Below are positions 9,733-19,055 of a DNA stretch of 64,000 nucleotides, piece by piece. Below the pieces are notes generated by a model. It was not told where the DNA came from. It worked only from the letters and a program-made list of their open reading frames with translations, and searched no databases. How positions within the stretch are numbered: the stretch's first letter is position 1; each line of letters begins with the position of its first letter. The translations under genes and the position numbers were made by a program. Location: the NCBI GenBank assembly GCA_017547165.1, contig JAFYQK010000002.1, positions 1 through 64,000 on the forward strand. Reading direction: 5' to 3'. The stretch comes from Bacteroidaceae bacterium. GTDB lineage: Bacteria; Bacteroidota; Bacteroidia; Bacteroidales; Bacteroidaceae.

Positions 9733-9764
9733 ATTTTCGGTAAAATGTATCTTTTTACCAAAAT
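9733..9764. promoter_or_regulatory. Inverted repeat upstream of the DUF4493/PCMD operon promoter
   Basis: ATTTT-C-GGTAAAA (9733-9745) is mirrored by TTTTACC-AAAAT (9753-9764) across seven bases. It ends just before the expected -33 region of the promoter at 9791-9798, which lacks a good TTTG. That placement fits an activator site. It is upstream of the start site, so it is not an RNA hairpin. The rest of the 353-base gap 9525-9877 shows only the two promoters. Confidence 0.45.
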
Positions 9765-9790
9765 AGACAAAGCTATAAAAACTAAAATCG

Positions 9791-9798
9791 TACCTTTG
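9791..9798 (+). promoter_or_regulatory. -7 box of the DUF4493/PCMD operon
   Basis: TACCTTTG followed by C matches the Bacteroidota -7 element. No TTTG lies 19-21 bases upstream, so the promoter may be weak or activator-dependent. The first start codon is at 9878, leaving a leader of about 75 bases. Confidence 0.6.
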
Positions 9799-9877
9799 CA
9801 ACGTGAAAATATGCGTTTTGTTTAACGTGGTGCTTTTGGGATTTGGATATAAATAAATTAAATATTATTAAAAACGT

Positions 9878-10717
9878 ATGAAAAAAACAAGATGTATGCT
9901 CGGCGTAGCACTTTCACTTGGAGTGTTGTTCGCCTCATGCAGTCAGAATCTTGAGGTTGAAGACCAGTTGGGTTCTGAGCAAGGAAGATTGAATGTGACT
10001 TTGAAATCTGGAACAGAATTGTTCGTTGGTACTCGTGCATTGAACGAGGCTGCTTTTGCAAACACAGACAACTACACCGTGATAGTTACTAATAAGGACG
10101 GTCAGGAGGTTGTTAATTGCTCTGGTTCTGAGTTGGCGAACTACATGCCTCTCACAATGCCTATCGGCTCATATGTTGTGAAGGCTTTCTATGGTGAGGA
10201 ATTAGCTGCCTCACGTGACAGATTTTATGTTTATGGTGAAGAGATGGGTAGTATTAAGGCTGAGCAGGAAGAACCTGTAGTGCTTACTTGTAATCCTACC
10301 TGTGGTCGTATTACTGTAAATTTTGCTGAAGAAATGTCTACATTCTATAGCAATTATAATGTAGTATTCTCTGGCACAAAGGCTATCACTGATCATGAGT
10401 TGAAGTATGATTCTCCAGGTTTTGTTAAGTGGAATAAGGATGATAAGGATCCTTGGTATGTGAAGTTGGAACCAAACGGAGAAAACGTTAATTTCGAACT
10501 TGTAGTCACCACAAAGGATGAATACATTAACATAGAGAACAACAATCAGGTGTTGACCAAGAAAGGAACTTTCTCTTTGGCTCGCAATAAAGCATACAAG
10601 ATGAATGTTACACCCAGTTATACTGCCAAGGGTGAATTGGATTTTGATATCAAGATTGACGAGAGCACTATTGATAAGGAATATGATATAGAGGTTCCTG
10701 TGGATTGGATCCAGTAA
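9878..10717 (+). CDS. DUF4493-like surface lipoprotein
   Basis: The 279-residue product is a predicted lipoprotein with lipobox FASC (Cys21). An (V/G)TRA site follows at Arg53, after a short beta-strand-like segment. The body fits the DUF4493 pattern as I recall it: a T-R-A start, a loop of the type LPIGSYxVKAFYGEE, a YVYGEE segment, a strand of the type VxLTCxPxxGRITVNFAEE, then a second beta-sandwich half. DUF4493 proteins are Bacteroidota surface lipoproteins of unknown role. This is the first gene of the operon and lies 36 bases before a paralogue. The Arg site suggests processing like a type V pilin. That function is inferred. Confidence 0.75.
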   Translation: MKKTRCMLGVALSLGVLFASCSQNLEVEDQLGSEQGRLNVTLKSGTELFVGTRALNEAAFANTDNYTVIVTNKDGQEVVNCSGSELANYMPLTMPIGSYVVKAFYGEELAASRDRFYVYGEEMGSIKAEQEEPVVLTCNPTCGRITVNFAEEMSTFYSNYNVVFSGTKAITDHELKYDSPGFVKWNKDDKDPWYVKLEPNGENVNFELVVTTKDEYINIENNNQVLTKKGTFSLARNKAYKMNVTPSYTAKGELDFDIKIDESTIDKEYDIEVPVDWIQ

Positions 10718-10753
10718 TTTTTTAGAATCTAATTATTAATTAAATATAGACAT

Positions 10754-12007
10754 ATGAATTTTTCTAAGATATTAATGCTTGGTGCATTTGCCGGATTGTG
10801 CTTGACATCTTGCATGAACGATGATTTTCCAACATACGATTCACGTCAGGGTAGTATGTCTCTAAGTGTAGACCAAATGCAGCCTAGTGCAACACGTGCC
10901 GTGGAAACCTCGGATTATCCTGTTACTATTTTCTCTGAAAACGGTGATGAACTTCATTTTTTTGAAAAAGCTTCAGATGTTCCAACCAAACTTACTATGC
11001 CTGTAGGTAAGTACTATGCGGAGGCTCACACCCCTGGGGTTTTTGATAAGATAATGGATGCACCTTATTATATTGGTAAGGAGGATTTTGAAATTTTGCA
11101 GAATATCAATACCGAGGCTACTGTTATTTGTCGCATGGCTAATGGTTCCTTCACAGTTAGGTTTACCGACTTGTTCAAGGAAACTTTTACCAGTTATGAA
11201 GTTACTATTGACGATGGTAGCAATACTGCAATTATATTCTCCTATGATGAAAGTCAGTGGGAACCCGCCACAACTTACATGCGTTTTGAGGAGAATGTTT
11301 CTTCCATAAAGGTGAACTTCAGAGGCACAACAAAGAAGGGTGCTACAATTACAGCGAGCAACCTTCTCACAAAGAGTGCCGCTTCTGAGAAGTATGATGA
11401 CGATAAAGAATTCTTCTCTGGTGGTGATGCTATCGTAATAGTATTCAATACAGTAGAGAGCACTGAGGGCGATGTTACCGGTATTACTATCAATGCAAAC
11501 ATCAAGTTTGAGGAGAGCGAAGAGGACTTTGAATTGGATGTAGAGGATAACATCACTGGCGATGATGAAGAAGAGGGTGGTGATACTCCAGAAGGTAGCA
11601 CTGCTATTACCTTGGATTTGCCTAAGGATATGGTTGTCAATAAAGATACAGATCCTGCCAAAGGTGATGCGACCATTAAGGCTGAGAATGGCATTAAGAG
11701 CATTATGGTAAAGGTGGTTTCTAACAGTGCAGATATGAATGCCTCTTTGAACAGCTTGAAAGAGCAATATGGCGTTGACTTTATTGGCGGCACAGAGATT
11801 GTTGAAAACCAAGACTTGGTTAACCTCTTTGATGTTCTTGGTAACCCATTGAGCGTACCTGCTGAGGGAGATAAGGAATATGTGTTCCCCATTGGTAACT
11901 TCTTTACCCTCTTGACTGTGCTTTCTGGTGACCACACGTTTGTTTTGACAGTAACCGATATGAACGGTGAAACCAAGGATGGCAAACTGACATTGACTGT
12001 AGAATAA
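10754..12007 (+). CDS. DUF4493-like lipoprotein with acidic linker and extra beta domain
   Basis: The 417-residue lipoprotein has lipobox LTSC (Cys20) and an ATRA site at Arg48. A DUF4493-like domain spans about residues 34-260 (LTMPVGKYYAEAHTPG, then VICRMANGSFTVRF). A strongly acidic linker follows near residues 255-285, including GDDEEEGGDTPEG. A second beta-rich domain of about 130 residues ends the protein and has a high proportion of small and hydroxylated residues, like an Ig-type fold. It lies between two DUF4493 genes with gaps of 36 and 31 bases. It is probably a surface structural or adhesive subunit. The C-terminal domain is not recognised. Confidence 0.72.
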   Translation: MNFSKILMLGAFAGLCLTSCMNDDFPTYDSRQGSMSLSVDQMQPSATRAVETSDYPVTIFSENGDELHFFEKASDVPTKLTMPVGKYYAEAHTPGVFDKIMDAPYYIGKEDFEILQNINTEATVICRMANGSFTVRFTDLFKETFTSYEVTIDDGSNTAIIFSYDESQWEPATTYMRFEENVSSIKVNFRGTTKKGATITASNLLTKSAASEKYDDDKEFFSGGDAIVIVFNTVESTEGDVTGITINANIKFEESEEDFELDVEDNITGDDEEEGGDTPEGSTAITLDLPKDMVVNKDTDPAKGDATIKAENGIKSIMVKVVSNSADMNASLNSLKEQYGVDFIGGTEIVENQDLVNLFDVLGNPLSVPAEGDKEYVFPIGNFFTLLTVLSGDHTFVLTVTDMNGETKDGKLTLTVE

Positions 12008-12038
12008 AATCCTTTGACAGAAACATAAACGAAAAAAA

Positions 12039-13847
12039 ATGAAAAAGATATATAATATATTATCCATATTGTTTGTGACTTTGGCTATGGTATCTTGTAG
12101 TCAAGATATGGATATAGAGAGTAACGAAGGGTACTTGTATTTGGAGATAAATTCACTAGTATCCACACACGAGGGTGGAAGTCGTGCGGCAGCCCCTGGT
12201 GATTATGCTCCCAAGACCCTGCATGTGGAACTTCAAGATGAAACAGGCAGTGTGCTTATGAGCACTGACGACTATGCCAACGATCCTGCCTTTCAGGGTA
12301 ATATCAAGTTGAAGGTAGGTACATACAAGATCGTTGCGCACTCTGCAAACTGGGATGGTAGCGGTTCCGGTTTTGACACTCCCTTCTATTATGGCACTAG
12401 CGATGTACTAGTAAAGGCAGGCACACGTGTTAAGGGTACCGTGGTATGTACACAGGCAAACGTGAAGATTACTGTAAACTATGACGAAATGTTTGTTGCG
12501 AACTTCAAGTCTGCTGTTTCTACCGTAACTTCTTCTGTTGATGGTGTATCTCCTCTTCAGTTTGTCATGAACGAGACTGCTAAGTCTGGTTATATACCCG
12601 TTGGTAACTTTGATATCAAGTTGGATGTTACTAACAATGCTGATGTTAGTTTTTCATTGAACCGTAAGATTGAGGATGTCAAGGCTCGTGAGCACTACAT
12701 TTTCAACTACAAGTTGTCCCAGGAAGGTCACCTCGGCAATGGTACTAATGGCGGTATACAGGTAGAGGTGGATGAAAGCACAAATACCTATACTTTCACA
12801 ATGGATGTTCCCAGAAAGCCTGCAATTTCTATTGTTACACGTGCTGCTAATGCATGGAGTACCTTCGCTATGCTTAATACAGCTGTTACTGCCAAGACCA
12901 ATAATTTCAATGCTGAGGGATTGAGCATGCAGTGGAGAAAGGTTGGTGATACCGCATGGGCGACTGTTGCATACAATGCTCTTACCATAGATTCAGAGGA
13001 CAACGTAACTACAACTCTGAAGGGTCTTACACCAGGAACTACTTATGAGTACCGTCTGTGCTATAAGAATGGTGATGAAGAAATACTTGCCGACCTTGTT
13101 CAGTTTACTACTGAGCAACAGACTCCTCTCTACAATGGTGGATTTGAAAACTGGTATGACAGTGGAAGTGGAAGTGGAAGTATTGCATACCCCAACGAGC
13201 GAGGAGTTACTTTCTGGGATACAAGTAACGCAGGTGCCGCATCTTTTGGCGGTAGTAATACCACAGCAACAACTGAAGTTGTTTATAGTGGTAGTAGGGC
13301 GGCAAAGCTGGAGTCTAAGTATATCGTGATTAAGTTTGCTGCTGCAAGTTTGTACACTGGTAAGTTCGGTGCGCTCGTTGGCACAAGTGGCGCATGGTTG
13401 AATTGGGGTGTTCCCTTTACCTCACGTCCTACAGCACTTAAGGGATACATGCAATATGCTCCTGTAGCTGTAAATCGTTCTAATGCTAGTGCTCCTGCTA
13501 GTGCTCCTGCCGCTGGCGAGATGGACCAGTGCGGTATGTACTGCGCATTACTTACCGAAGCCTTGGTGGTTGATAATACTAAGATGGATGAGTTCCCCAA
13601 CTTCGAGACCGACTCTCGTGTTGTAGCATATGGTGCATTGCCTCTTGAACAAAACGTAAGTAGTAACGGTCAGTGGAAGGAAGTGAACATTCCTTTGGAA
13701 TACCGTTCGCTTACCAGAAAGCCAACCCACTTGCTTATTGTCTTCTCTGCAAGTAAGTACGGTGACTACTTCCATGGTGGCGAAGGCAGTACTCTCTATC
13801 TTGATGAATTCTCATTCGAGTATGGTGATACACCTACGGTACAGTAA
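12039..13847 (+). CDS. DUF4493-like / FN3 / PCMD multidomain lipoprotein
   Basis: This 602-residue lipoprotein (lipobox MVSC, Cys20; GSRA at Arg49) has three modules. A DUF4493-like domain covers about 28-270. A fibronectin type III-like domain at about 272-365 shows the typical LKGLTPGTTYEYRLCYKNGDEE strand pattern in parts. A C-terminal PCMD domain covers about 366-602, with the markers FENW, TFWDTSNAGA, AAKLESKYIVIKFAAASLYT and the closing THLLIVFSASKYGD plus STLYLDEFSF. PCMD, called a putative carbohydrate metabolism domain, has a lectin-like beta fold in Bacteroidota surface proteins. The combination suggests a pilin-like N-terminus carrying a glycan-binding tip. A strong stem-loop follows the gene. 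Confidence 0.75.
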   Translation: MKKIYNILSILFVTLAMVSCSQDMDIESNEGYLYLEINSLVSTHEGGSRAAAPGDYAPKTLHVELQDETGSVLMSTDDYANDPAFQGNIKLKVGTYKIVAHSANWDGSGSGFDTPFYYGTSDVLVKAGTRVKGTVVCTQANVKITVNYDEMFVANFKSAVSTVTSSVDGVSPLQFVMNETAKSGYIPVGNFDIKLDVTNNADVSFSLNRKIEDVKAREHYIFNYKLSQEGHLGNGTNGGIQVEVDESTNTYTFTMDVPRKPAISIVTRAANAWSTFAMLNTAVTAKTNNFNAEGLSMQWRKVGDTAWATVAYNALTIDSEDNVTTTLKGLTPGTTYEYRLCYKNGDEEILADLVQFTTEQQTPLYNGGFENWYDSGSGSGSIAYPNERGVTFWDTSNAGAASFGGSNTTATTEVVYSGSRAAKLESKYIVIKFAAASLYTGKFGALVGTSGAWLNWGVPFTSRPTALKGYMQYAPVAVNRSNASAPASAPAAGEMDQCGMYCALLTEALVVDNTKMDEFPNFETDSRVVAYGALPLEQNVSSNGQWKEVNIPLEYRSLTRKPTHLLIVFSASKYGDYFHGGEGSTLYLDEFSFEYGDTPTVQ

Positions 13848-13865
13848 TAATAATCTTCAATAAGA

Positions 13866-13902
13866 TTGCATCTGTCTGCAGTTTTACTGTGGACAGATGC
13901 AA
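13866..13902 (+). other. Intercistronic stem-loop between the PCMD gene and the barrel gene
   Basis: TTGCATCTGTC (13866-13876) pairs perfectly with GACAGATGCAA (13892-13902). Six inner pairs, some G-T, extend the stem to about 17 bp. No T-run follows, so it looks more like an mRNA-stabilising or attenuating hairpin than a terminator. It would bury the ATG at 13897, which favours the later start at 13936. Confidence 0.7.
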
Positions 13903-13935
13903 TGTAAATTAACAATACATACATTCATTGCACTA

Positions 13936-14787
13936 ATGAAAAAAATAAAAGGTCTTATAATACTTTTTTTCCTATTTGCTCCAACAGTTGTTTTTGCGAA
14001 TGGGGAGGATGAAACTCCACAGAACGAGGAACTAACTGCAGATTCTCTGGAAAGGTTACATATTGACCTGGAGGCAGCAAATAAAAAGATAAAAGAAAAG
14101 TCGTATGCAGAAAGTCGCGGCATGATAACCCGCGATGCTATGAAGACAGTATTTATACCTAAAGGTCAATGGATGGTTGGCGGACAGGTTGCCTGGAACC
14201 AGTGGGATACAAAGAATATGAACTATCCTTTGTTGAAGGATTTGAATTTTGAAGCTTATACTTTCTCCGCTGGTCCATATTTGGGATATTTCTTCCGCAA
14301 CAATATGGCTGTAGGTGCGCGTTTCTCTTATAAGCGATATTATTTGAACCTTGGTGAGTTTAACCTTAACTTAGGCGAAGATTTTAATATTGGTCTTGAG
14401 GATATATATTTCCTTCAGCACAATTATGAATCAACGGTATTCTTGCGTACTTACCTTCCATTGGGTAAGAGTAAAATTTTTGGTTTATTTGGTGAAGTAC
14501 AGTTGAACTACACTTTCTCTGAGGGACTTACATCAACAGGTAAAGGAGACACTTTTAGCGCAAGCTATTCGGCAGGTCACGATTTGGAACTGGGGCTTGC
14601 TGGAGGTATGGCAGTTTTCTTGACAGACTATCTTGCTGCTGAAGTGATGCTTAATGTTGGTGGTTTCCATGTTAATTGGGGCGATCAGAATACCAACAAC
14701 ATCGAGAGTGGAAGCAAGACAAATTCTGGTGCAAACTTTAGAATCAATCTCTTTAGTATTAAATTCGGTGTAACTTATTATCTATGA
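13936..14787 (+). CDS. Outer-membrane beta-barrel protein
   Basis: The protein has a signal peptide (MKKIKGLIILFFLFAPTVVFA), a charged helical stretch of about 50 residues, then amphipathic strands typical of an 8- to 10-strand outer-membrane barrel. It ends in KFGVTYYL. Strand examples are WMVGGQVAWNQW, AYTFSAGPYLGYFF and MAVGARFSYKRYYL. The start at 13936 is chosen because the upstream in-frame ATG (13897) lies inside a stem-loop and would prepend residues that spoil the signal peptide. The stop codon overlaps the next start (ATGA), so it is translationally coupled to the PCMD lipoprotein that follows. It may be the outer-membrane platform of this locus; that is inferred. Confidence 0.78.
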   Translation: MKKIKGLIILFFLFAPTVVFANGEDETPQNEELTADSLERLHIDLEAANKKIKEKSYAESRGMITRDAMKTVFIPKGQWMVGGQVAWNQWDTKNMNYPLLKDLNFEAYTFSAGPYLGYFFRNNMAVGARFSYKRYYLNLGEFNLNLGEDFNIGLEDIYFLQHNYESTVFLRTYLPLGKSKIFGLFGEVQLNYTFSEGLTSTGKGDTFSASYSAGHDLELGLAGGMAVFLTDYLAAEVMLNVGGFHVNWGDQNTNNIESGSKTNSGANFRINLFSIKFGVTYYL

Positions 14788-16505
14788 GCATAGCAAGAAA
14801 AATCATATTTCTCCTAATTGCTGTTGTTTTTGTCGGATGTGACATAAAGGAAGAAATACCCTATCCCGTTGTGTATGGACAGATTACCGAGTTTGTTGTA
14901 AATGGTCAGTGTACTGTCGATGGACAACCAACTGAGTCTGCAACAATAGACAGAAACACCCGTACTGTTACATTGAATGTTTCAGATACAGTGAACTTAG
15001 CAAATCTTCGTGTAAGGAAGATTGGGCTTGCCGGTACAACATATAATCCAGATGTAGATTATAAGGAGGTGCCAGCTTTGTTCCCCGATTCAACAGTTTG
15101 TTCAAACTATGCTCTTTTCCCCAAGACAGCATTTGACGCATCTAAGGATAATAGAGATTTCCGCATGGATTTCACAAATGAAGTCAAGTTTGTTGTTCAT
15201 ACATATCAAGACTATGAGTGGACTGTAAAGGTGAATCAGATTATAGAGCGCGAGGTTGAAGTCGAGAACCAGGTGGGCGAACCTATCATTGATGCTGACA
15301 CCAGAAATGTAATCATCTACGTCAATCGCACACAGGGGTTGAAGAACGTCAGGGTTAAGAAATTCGTCTTGGGTGGTCGACATGGTGCGGTTAGTCCGGA
15401 TCCCACGACCTATGATACTTTTGATTTCTACACTTTGCGCCGATTTGCAGTGAAGACCGGTTGGGGCGAGTTGCAGGAATGGAAAGTAATGGTTTTCCAA
15501 ACTGATGCAAAGGTAGAACCCACTGCCAGTGTCCTTGCTCGTAATCATACGGCAACAATATATGGAGACAAACCCAATGACGTTACTCCCAAGATAGAAT
15601 ACAAGGAAAGTGCTGCTTATGATTGGAAGAGTGTAGCAGAGGCAGACATAGAAATGACCTCAACATCATATACTGCCACAATCAAAGGCTTGCGCCCTGC
15701 AATGCAATATCAGTATCGTGTGTCATTTGGAGAAGAGACTCTGGAAACAAAGGAATTTAACACAGTTGCCTTACAGCATTTACCCAATACAAGTTTCGAC
15801 GACTGGAATGTTGATCCATCCAACTCAAAACTTTATTGTCCTTGGGCTACAGGCGGTACGTCGTTTTGGGATACCGGCAATCGTGGCGCCACAACAGTGG
15901 GTAGCAGCAACTCAGTTCCTACAGACGATACAAGCACTGGTAGTGGCAAGGCTGCATATCTGGAGTCGAAATACATTGTTATCAAGTTTGCTGCAGGAAA
16001 TATATTCACAGGAAAATATTTAAAAACAGATGGAACCAACGGAGTTTTGGGATTCGGACGTCCATTTACTGCATTCCCAAGCAAACTGACCTTTGATTAC
16101 AAGTACAAATCGGCAACAATCACCAAATGTGGTGATAAGAATTACGAGTATCTGATAGGTCGTCCCGACTCATGCAATGTGTATGTCGCTCTGTGGCATA
16201 TAGGAGAAGGTGAGTATGAGGAATATCAAGGTGATAAGTATCCCATTGTTATACGAACAGAACCTGGCGTGAACCAGAATTTGTTCGATCCCAATGACCC
16301 TCGTGTGATAGCCTATGGTCAGTTCACCCAAGGTAATACGGTAGAAAATTGGACAACCGAAACTATCAATATCAAGTACAAGAACACCATGGTAGAACCC
16401 ACCCATATCCTTGTTGTAGCATCTTCAAGCAAGTTTGGAGATTTCTTTACAGGAGGTGTAGGCAGTACGATGGTATTAGACAACATGAAATTAATCTACG
16501 AGTAA
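14784..16505 (+). CDS. FN3 / PCMD lipoprotein, candidate anchor or lectin subunit
   Basis: This 573-residue lipoprotein (lipobox VFVGC, Cys19) starts with two tandem related beta domains of about 100 residues. Both contain an ID-(R/A)-(N/D)-TR-(T/N)-V strand followed by LxNxRVxK. An FN3-like domain (about 245-330) and a PCMD domain (about 335-573) follow. The PCMD part repeats markers of the 12039 product: SFWDTGNRGATT, LESKYIVIKFAAGNIFTGKY and THILVVASSSKFGD. Unlike its neighbours it has no (T/S)RA site soon after the lipobox, so it would remain lipid-anchored. Its start overlaps the barrel gene by four bases. A carbohydrate-binding anchor is a reasonable guess. Confidence 0.75.
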   Translation: MSIARKIIFLLIAVVFVGCDIKEEIPYPVVYGQITEFVVNGQCTVDGQPTESATIDRNTRTVTLNVSDTVNLANLRVRKIGLAGTTYNPDVDYKEVPALFPDSTVCSNYALFPKTAFDASKDNRDFRMDFTNEVKFVVHTYQDYEWTVKVNQIIEREVEVENQVGEPIIDADTRNVIIYVNRTQGLKNVRVKKFVLGGRHGAVSPDPTTYDTFDFYTLRRFAVKTGWGELQEWKVMVFQTDAKVEPTASVLARNHTATIYGDKPNDVTPKIEYKESAAYDWKSVAEADIEMTSTSYTATIKGLRPAMQYQYRVSFGEETLETKEFNTVALQHLPNTSFDDWNVDPSNSKLYCPWATGGTSFWDTGNRGATTVGSSNSVPTDDTSTGSGKAAYLESKYIVIKFAAGNIFTGKYLKTDGTNGVLGFGRPFTAFPSKLTFDYKYKSATITKCGDKNYEYLIGRPDSCNVYVALWHIGEGEYEEYQGDKYPIVIRTEPGVNQNLFDPNDPRVIAYGQFTQGNTVENWTTETINIKYKNTMVEPTHILVVASSSKFGDFFTGGVGSTMVLDNMKLIYE

Positions 16506-18326
16506 ATGACGATGTTCGGTAGAAATATAAGAAATCTGTTATGCATGTTCCTTGCAGTTGTTCTATGTGTTTCTTGCGCACAGAATGACGACGAATTGGA
16601 GTTAGCAACAGGAAAACTGCATCTTAAAATAGGTAGTGTTTCTGATAAGACAAGCACACGTGCCACACCAGCAGTCTTGGGCAAACCTTTGGTTAGCAAG
16701 TTTAAAATAAAGGCACAGAGAACAAGCTCGGGCAAGGTGGACTATGATGGTCCTTTTGCAGAGACAATAGAGTTGAGATGTGCTGACTACGATGTTACTG
16801 CTTATTGTGGAGAGAATGTGATCTTGGGTAAGGATGCACCATACTATGAAGGCACAGCACATGTTACCGTGGAGAAGGACAAGAATAATTCCGTAACCAT
16901 ACCCTGTCGTGTGGCAAATGCCTTGCTTTCTGTTCGTTTCGGAAGTGATGAAGAGGAGAAAAAACGTTTTGACCGTCATTACAGCGACTACGGAATATTT
17001 GTGTATGTTGGCAATTACAGCATGCCTATAACATGTTACCAACCGGAGTCAAGCATTTATTTCCGTGCGGGTAGCAGTCCACGCTTAGTGTTTTATGGCA
17101 CTCTTAACCTTGACGGCAATAGAACTGTTTCTGTGGAACTGAGTTCGGACCAGTTCCCCAAGACACTGAATGCTGCGGAACATGCCATTGTCACACTGAC
17201 ATTGCCCGATCCTGAGTCGTCGTTGAATGTAAACATATCTAAGGTAGAGGTTGAAGATGTTAGCATGGATGAAACAATACCTCTGTCATGGTTGCCTGTT
17301 CCAACGGTAACACCTGTGCATCAGTATGCCGACAATGGTGATTTGGTTGGTACGGATGTCACTTTTTCCAATTCTTATCCTGGTATGAACTGGAAGGCTG
17401 TGGTGCTCAACTCCAATGGCGAGGAAGTGCGTACTGTTGAGGGACAAGGCGAGTTGCAGTCTAAATTCAGTAGTTCCGACCAGTGGCCATATTTGCCTCA
17501 GGGCAACTATACCGCACATTACTATTTTGTTATGGACGGTGTTACTAAAAAGGTCAGTAGCAGAGACTTTTCCGTAGGTCAACCCCATATTGAGGTTAGC
17601 GCAGGTGGTTATTCATCCTATACCAAGTATCTTGAGGGTGACATTGCTGCTGCCAATGCATGTAACAACAAGACTATCTATGAACCTACTGTAAGAATGC
17701 ATGTTAGTGAAAACTTACTCCTGAATTCAAGATATAATTATACATTTAATTTTGTTTTTGAAGGAAATACAACACCTGTAGATCGTGGAAGGAACAGCTT
17801 TAGAAATGTTAATATTGAAAAACTTGAACCACGTAGCAAATCCTATGAGGTAGTTGCCAGTGCATCATTTGATGGAGCCGTTGCAGAAGCAAGGCATAGG
17901 GTTTACATCACAGGCATTCCTTTCCACTTTGAACCGCCAACAACAGCAGAATGGGAAACTGTTAACGAAGTGACAGATGAGGATGGCTATGCTTTATTGG
18001 GTAATTTCGGATGGACAACGGACCAAAGAATGATATACAAGGTGTATGTGCCAGTCGGAACCTTGCTAACATTGGATTATAGCTTTGAGACCTGTGTAGT
18101 ATGGAATTCCACAAACACAACCACAATATCTTCTCAAAATGTTGTGTGGGTACAGGAAACAGTCACGGCAGGTTTCTTTGAGACAGAAAAGAAGGTAAAT
18201 CACGCAGGTTCTTTAGATATTTCAACTGATACAGAGGTGATAACTTCTGTAGTATGTACCAATGCCTATGCTGCAGAAGAAAGTTATACAAAATTGTTCA
18301 AGATTGGTATGAAGTACAGAAACTAA
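16506..18326 (+). CDS. DUF4493-like lipoprotein with a C-terminal module shared with the 19995 gene
   Basis: The 606-residue product starts directly after the previous stop codon; a second ATG at 16512 is possible. Lipobox CVSC (Cys24) is followed by STRA at Arg52. Residues about 30-270 are DUF4493-like (ELRCADYDVTAYCGE, then TIPCRVANALLSVRFG). Residues about 275-606 form another beta-rich region. It is clearly homologous to the C-terminal half of the 19995 product, with shared markers WPYLPQGNY, KTIYEP and VYITGIPFHFEPPT. Thus a common distal module is joined to two different N-terminal pilin-like domains. No enzyme motif is seen. A tip or adhesin role is inferred. Confidence 0.72.
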   Translation: MTMFGRNIRNLLCMFLAVVLCVSCAQNDDELELATGKLHLKIGSVSDKTSTRATPAVLGKPLVSKFKIKAQRTSSGKVDYDGPFAETIELRCADYDVTAYCGENVILGKDAPYYEGTAHVTVEKDKNNSVTIPCRVANALLSVRFGSDEEEKKRFDRHYSDYGIFVYVGNYSMPITCYQPESSIYFRAGSSPRLVFYGTLNLDGNRTVSVELSSDQFPKTLNAAEHAIVTLTLPDPESSLNVNISKVEVEDVSMDETIPLSWLPVPTVTPVHQYADNGDLVGTDVTFSNSYPGMNWKAVVLNSNGEEVRTVEGQGELQSKFSSSDQWPYLPQGNYTAHYYFVMDGVTKKVSSRDFSVGQPHIEVSAGGYSSYTKYLEGDIAAANACNNKTIYEPTVRMHVSENLLLNSRYNYTFNFVFEGNTTPVDRGRNSFRNVNIEKLEPRSKSYEVVASASFDGAVAEARHRVYITGIPFHFEPPTTAEWETVNEVTDEDGYALLGNFGWTTDQRMIYKVYVPVGTLLTLDYSFETCVVWNSTNTTTISSQNVVWVQETVTAGFFETEKKVNHAGSLDISTDTEVITSVVCTNAYAAEESYTKLFKIGMKYRN

Positions 18327-18340
18327 TAATATATGAGTAG

Positions 18341-19048
18341 ATGAAGCACTATTGTTATATATGTATATTATTGCTGGGTTTTGTGTCGTGCACCAATGAT
18401 TCTGAGCAACTTGTCCAGCAATCGGGAGAAAGTTCGCTGTGCCTTGTGACAAGGGCTGGTGCATCTTCTGACTCAGATGATTTGGCATTAAAAGTTCTTG
18501 ATAGCGAGGGACGTTTGTACAGGCAATATGCCGCTGGTGCTATTCCCCAAAAGGTTGTTCTAGAACCTGGCATCTTTACTATTGTTCTCTATACCGATAA
18601 TCAGGAAACCTGGCACTCTGCCAATGGTGGTAGAGGTGAGGCCTGTTATTATGTGGAAAAGCAGGTACAGATGATTTATGACCAGATGGTACGTGATACT
18701 GTCACTGTTCCAATGGTAAATTATGCTGTATCCTTGAAGTTGCCCGAGTATTTCCATGATTTGTTCAACAGTCATACATTTGCTTTGACAAGCGGAGGCA
18801 GAAATACCACTATTCAAGAAGGGGAAAAAGCATATTTCGCTCCATCAGACAGAGGTTTCTCGTATGCACTTCAAGCAACAAATACCGATGGCGTAACTCA
18901 TTCCCATTCTGCATATAAGTTCGCTGATGTGCAGAGTGGCAAACTCTATGTGGTAACGTATGTTTATGGATTAGACTCCAATACAGGAGGCGTTGACATA
19001 GAGATAAAGGACGATATGCAGATGGAGGATACAGATGTGGAAATATAA
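18341..19048 (+). CDS. Short DUF4493-like lipoprotein with acidic C-terminus
   Basis: This 235-residue lipoprotein has lipobox FVSC (Cys17) and VTRA at Arg38, the shortest cysteine-to-arginine distance in the set (21 residues). The fold pattern is a single DUF4493-like unit: VVLEPGIFTIVLYTDN, RGEACYYVEKQV and then TVPMVNYAVSLKLPE. The last 20 residues are rich in Asp and Glu. It lies 14 bases after the preceding gene and its end abuts the next. It is a candidate structural subunit of the same surface system. No other function can be read. Confidence 0.7.
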   Translation: MKHYCYICILLLGFVSCTNDSEQLVQQSGESSLCLVTRAGASSDSDDLALKVLDSEGRLYRQYAAGAIPQKVVLEPGIFTIVLYTDNQETWHSANGGRGEACYYVEKQVQMIYDQMVRDTVTVPMVNYAVSLKLPEYFHDLFNSHTFALTSGGRNTTIQEGEKAYFAPSDRGFSYALQATNTDGVTHSHSAYKFADVQSGKLYVVTYVYGLDSNTGGVDIEIKDDMQMEDTDVEI

Positions 19049-19055
19049 TCAGACG

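Noticed and set aside
9525..9877. Invertible (phase-variable) promoter before the DUF4493 operon
   Set aside because: No pair of inverted repeats flanks the promoter; only one short palindrome lies on one side, and no invertase gene is in the window.
10973..12067. Long minus-strand open frame (364 codons) opposite the second DUF4493 gene
   Set aside because: It is a shadow of the biased codon use of the plus-strand gene; its translation has no signal, domain or sensible composition.
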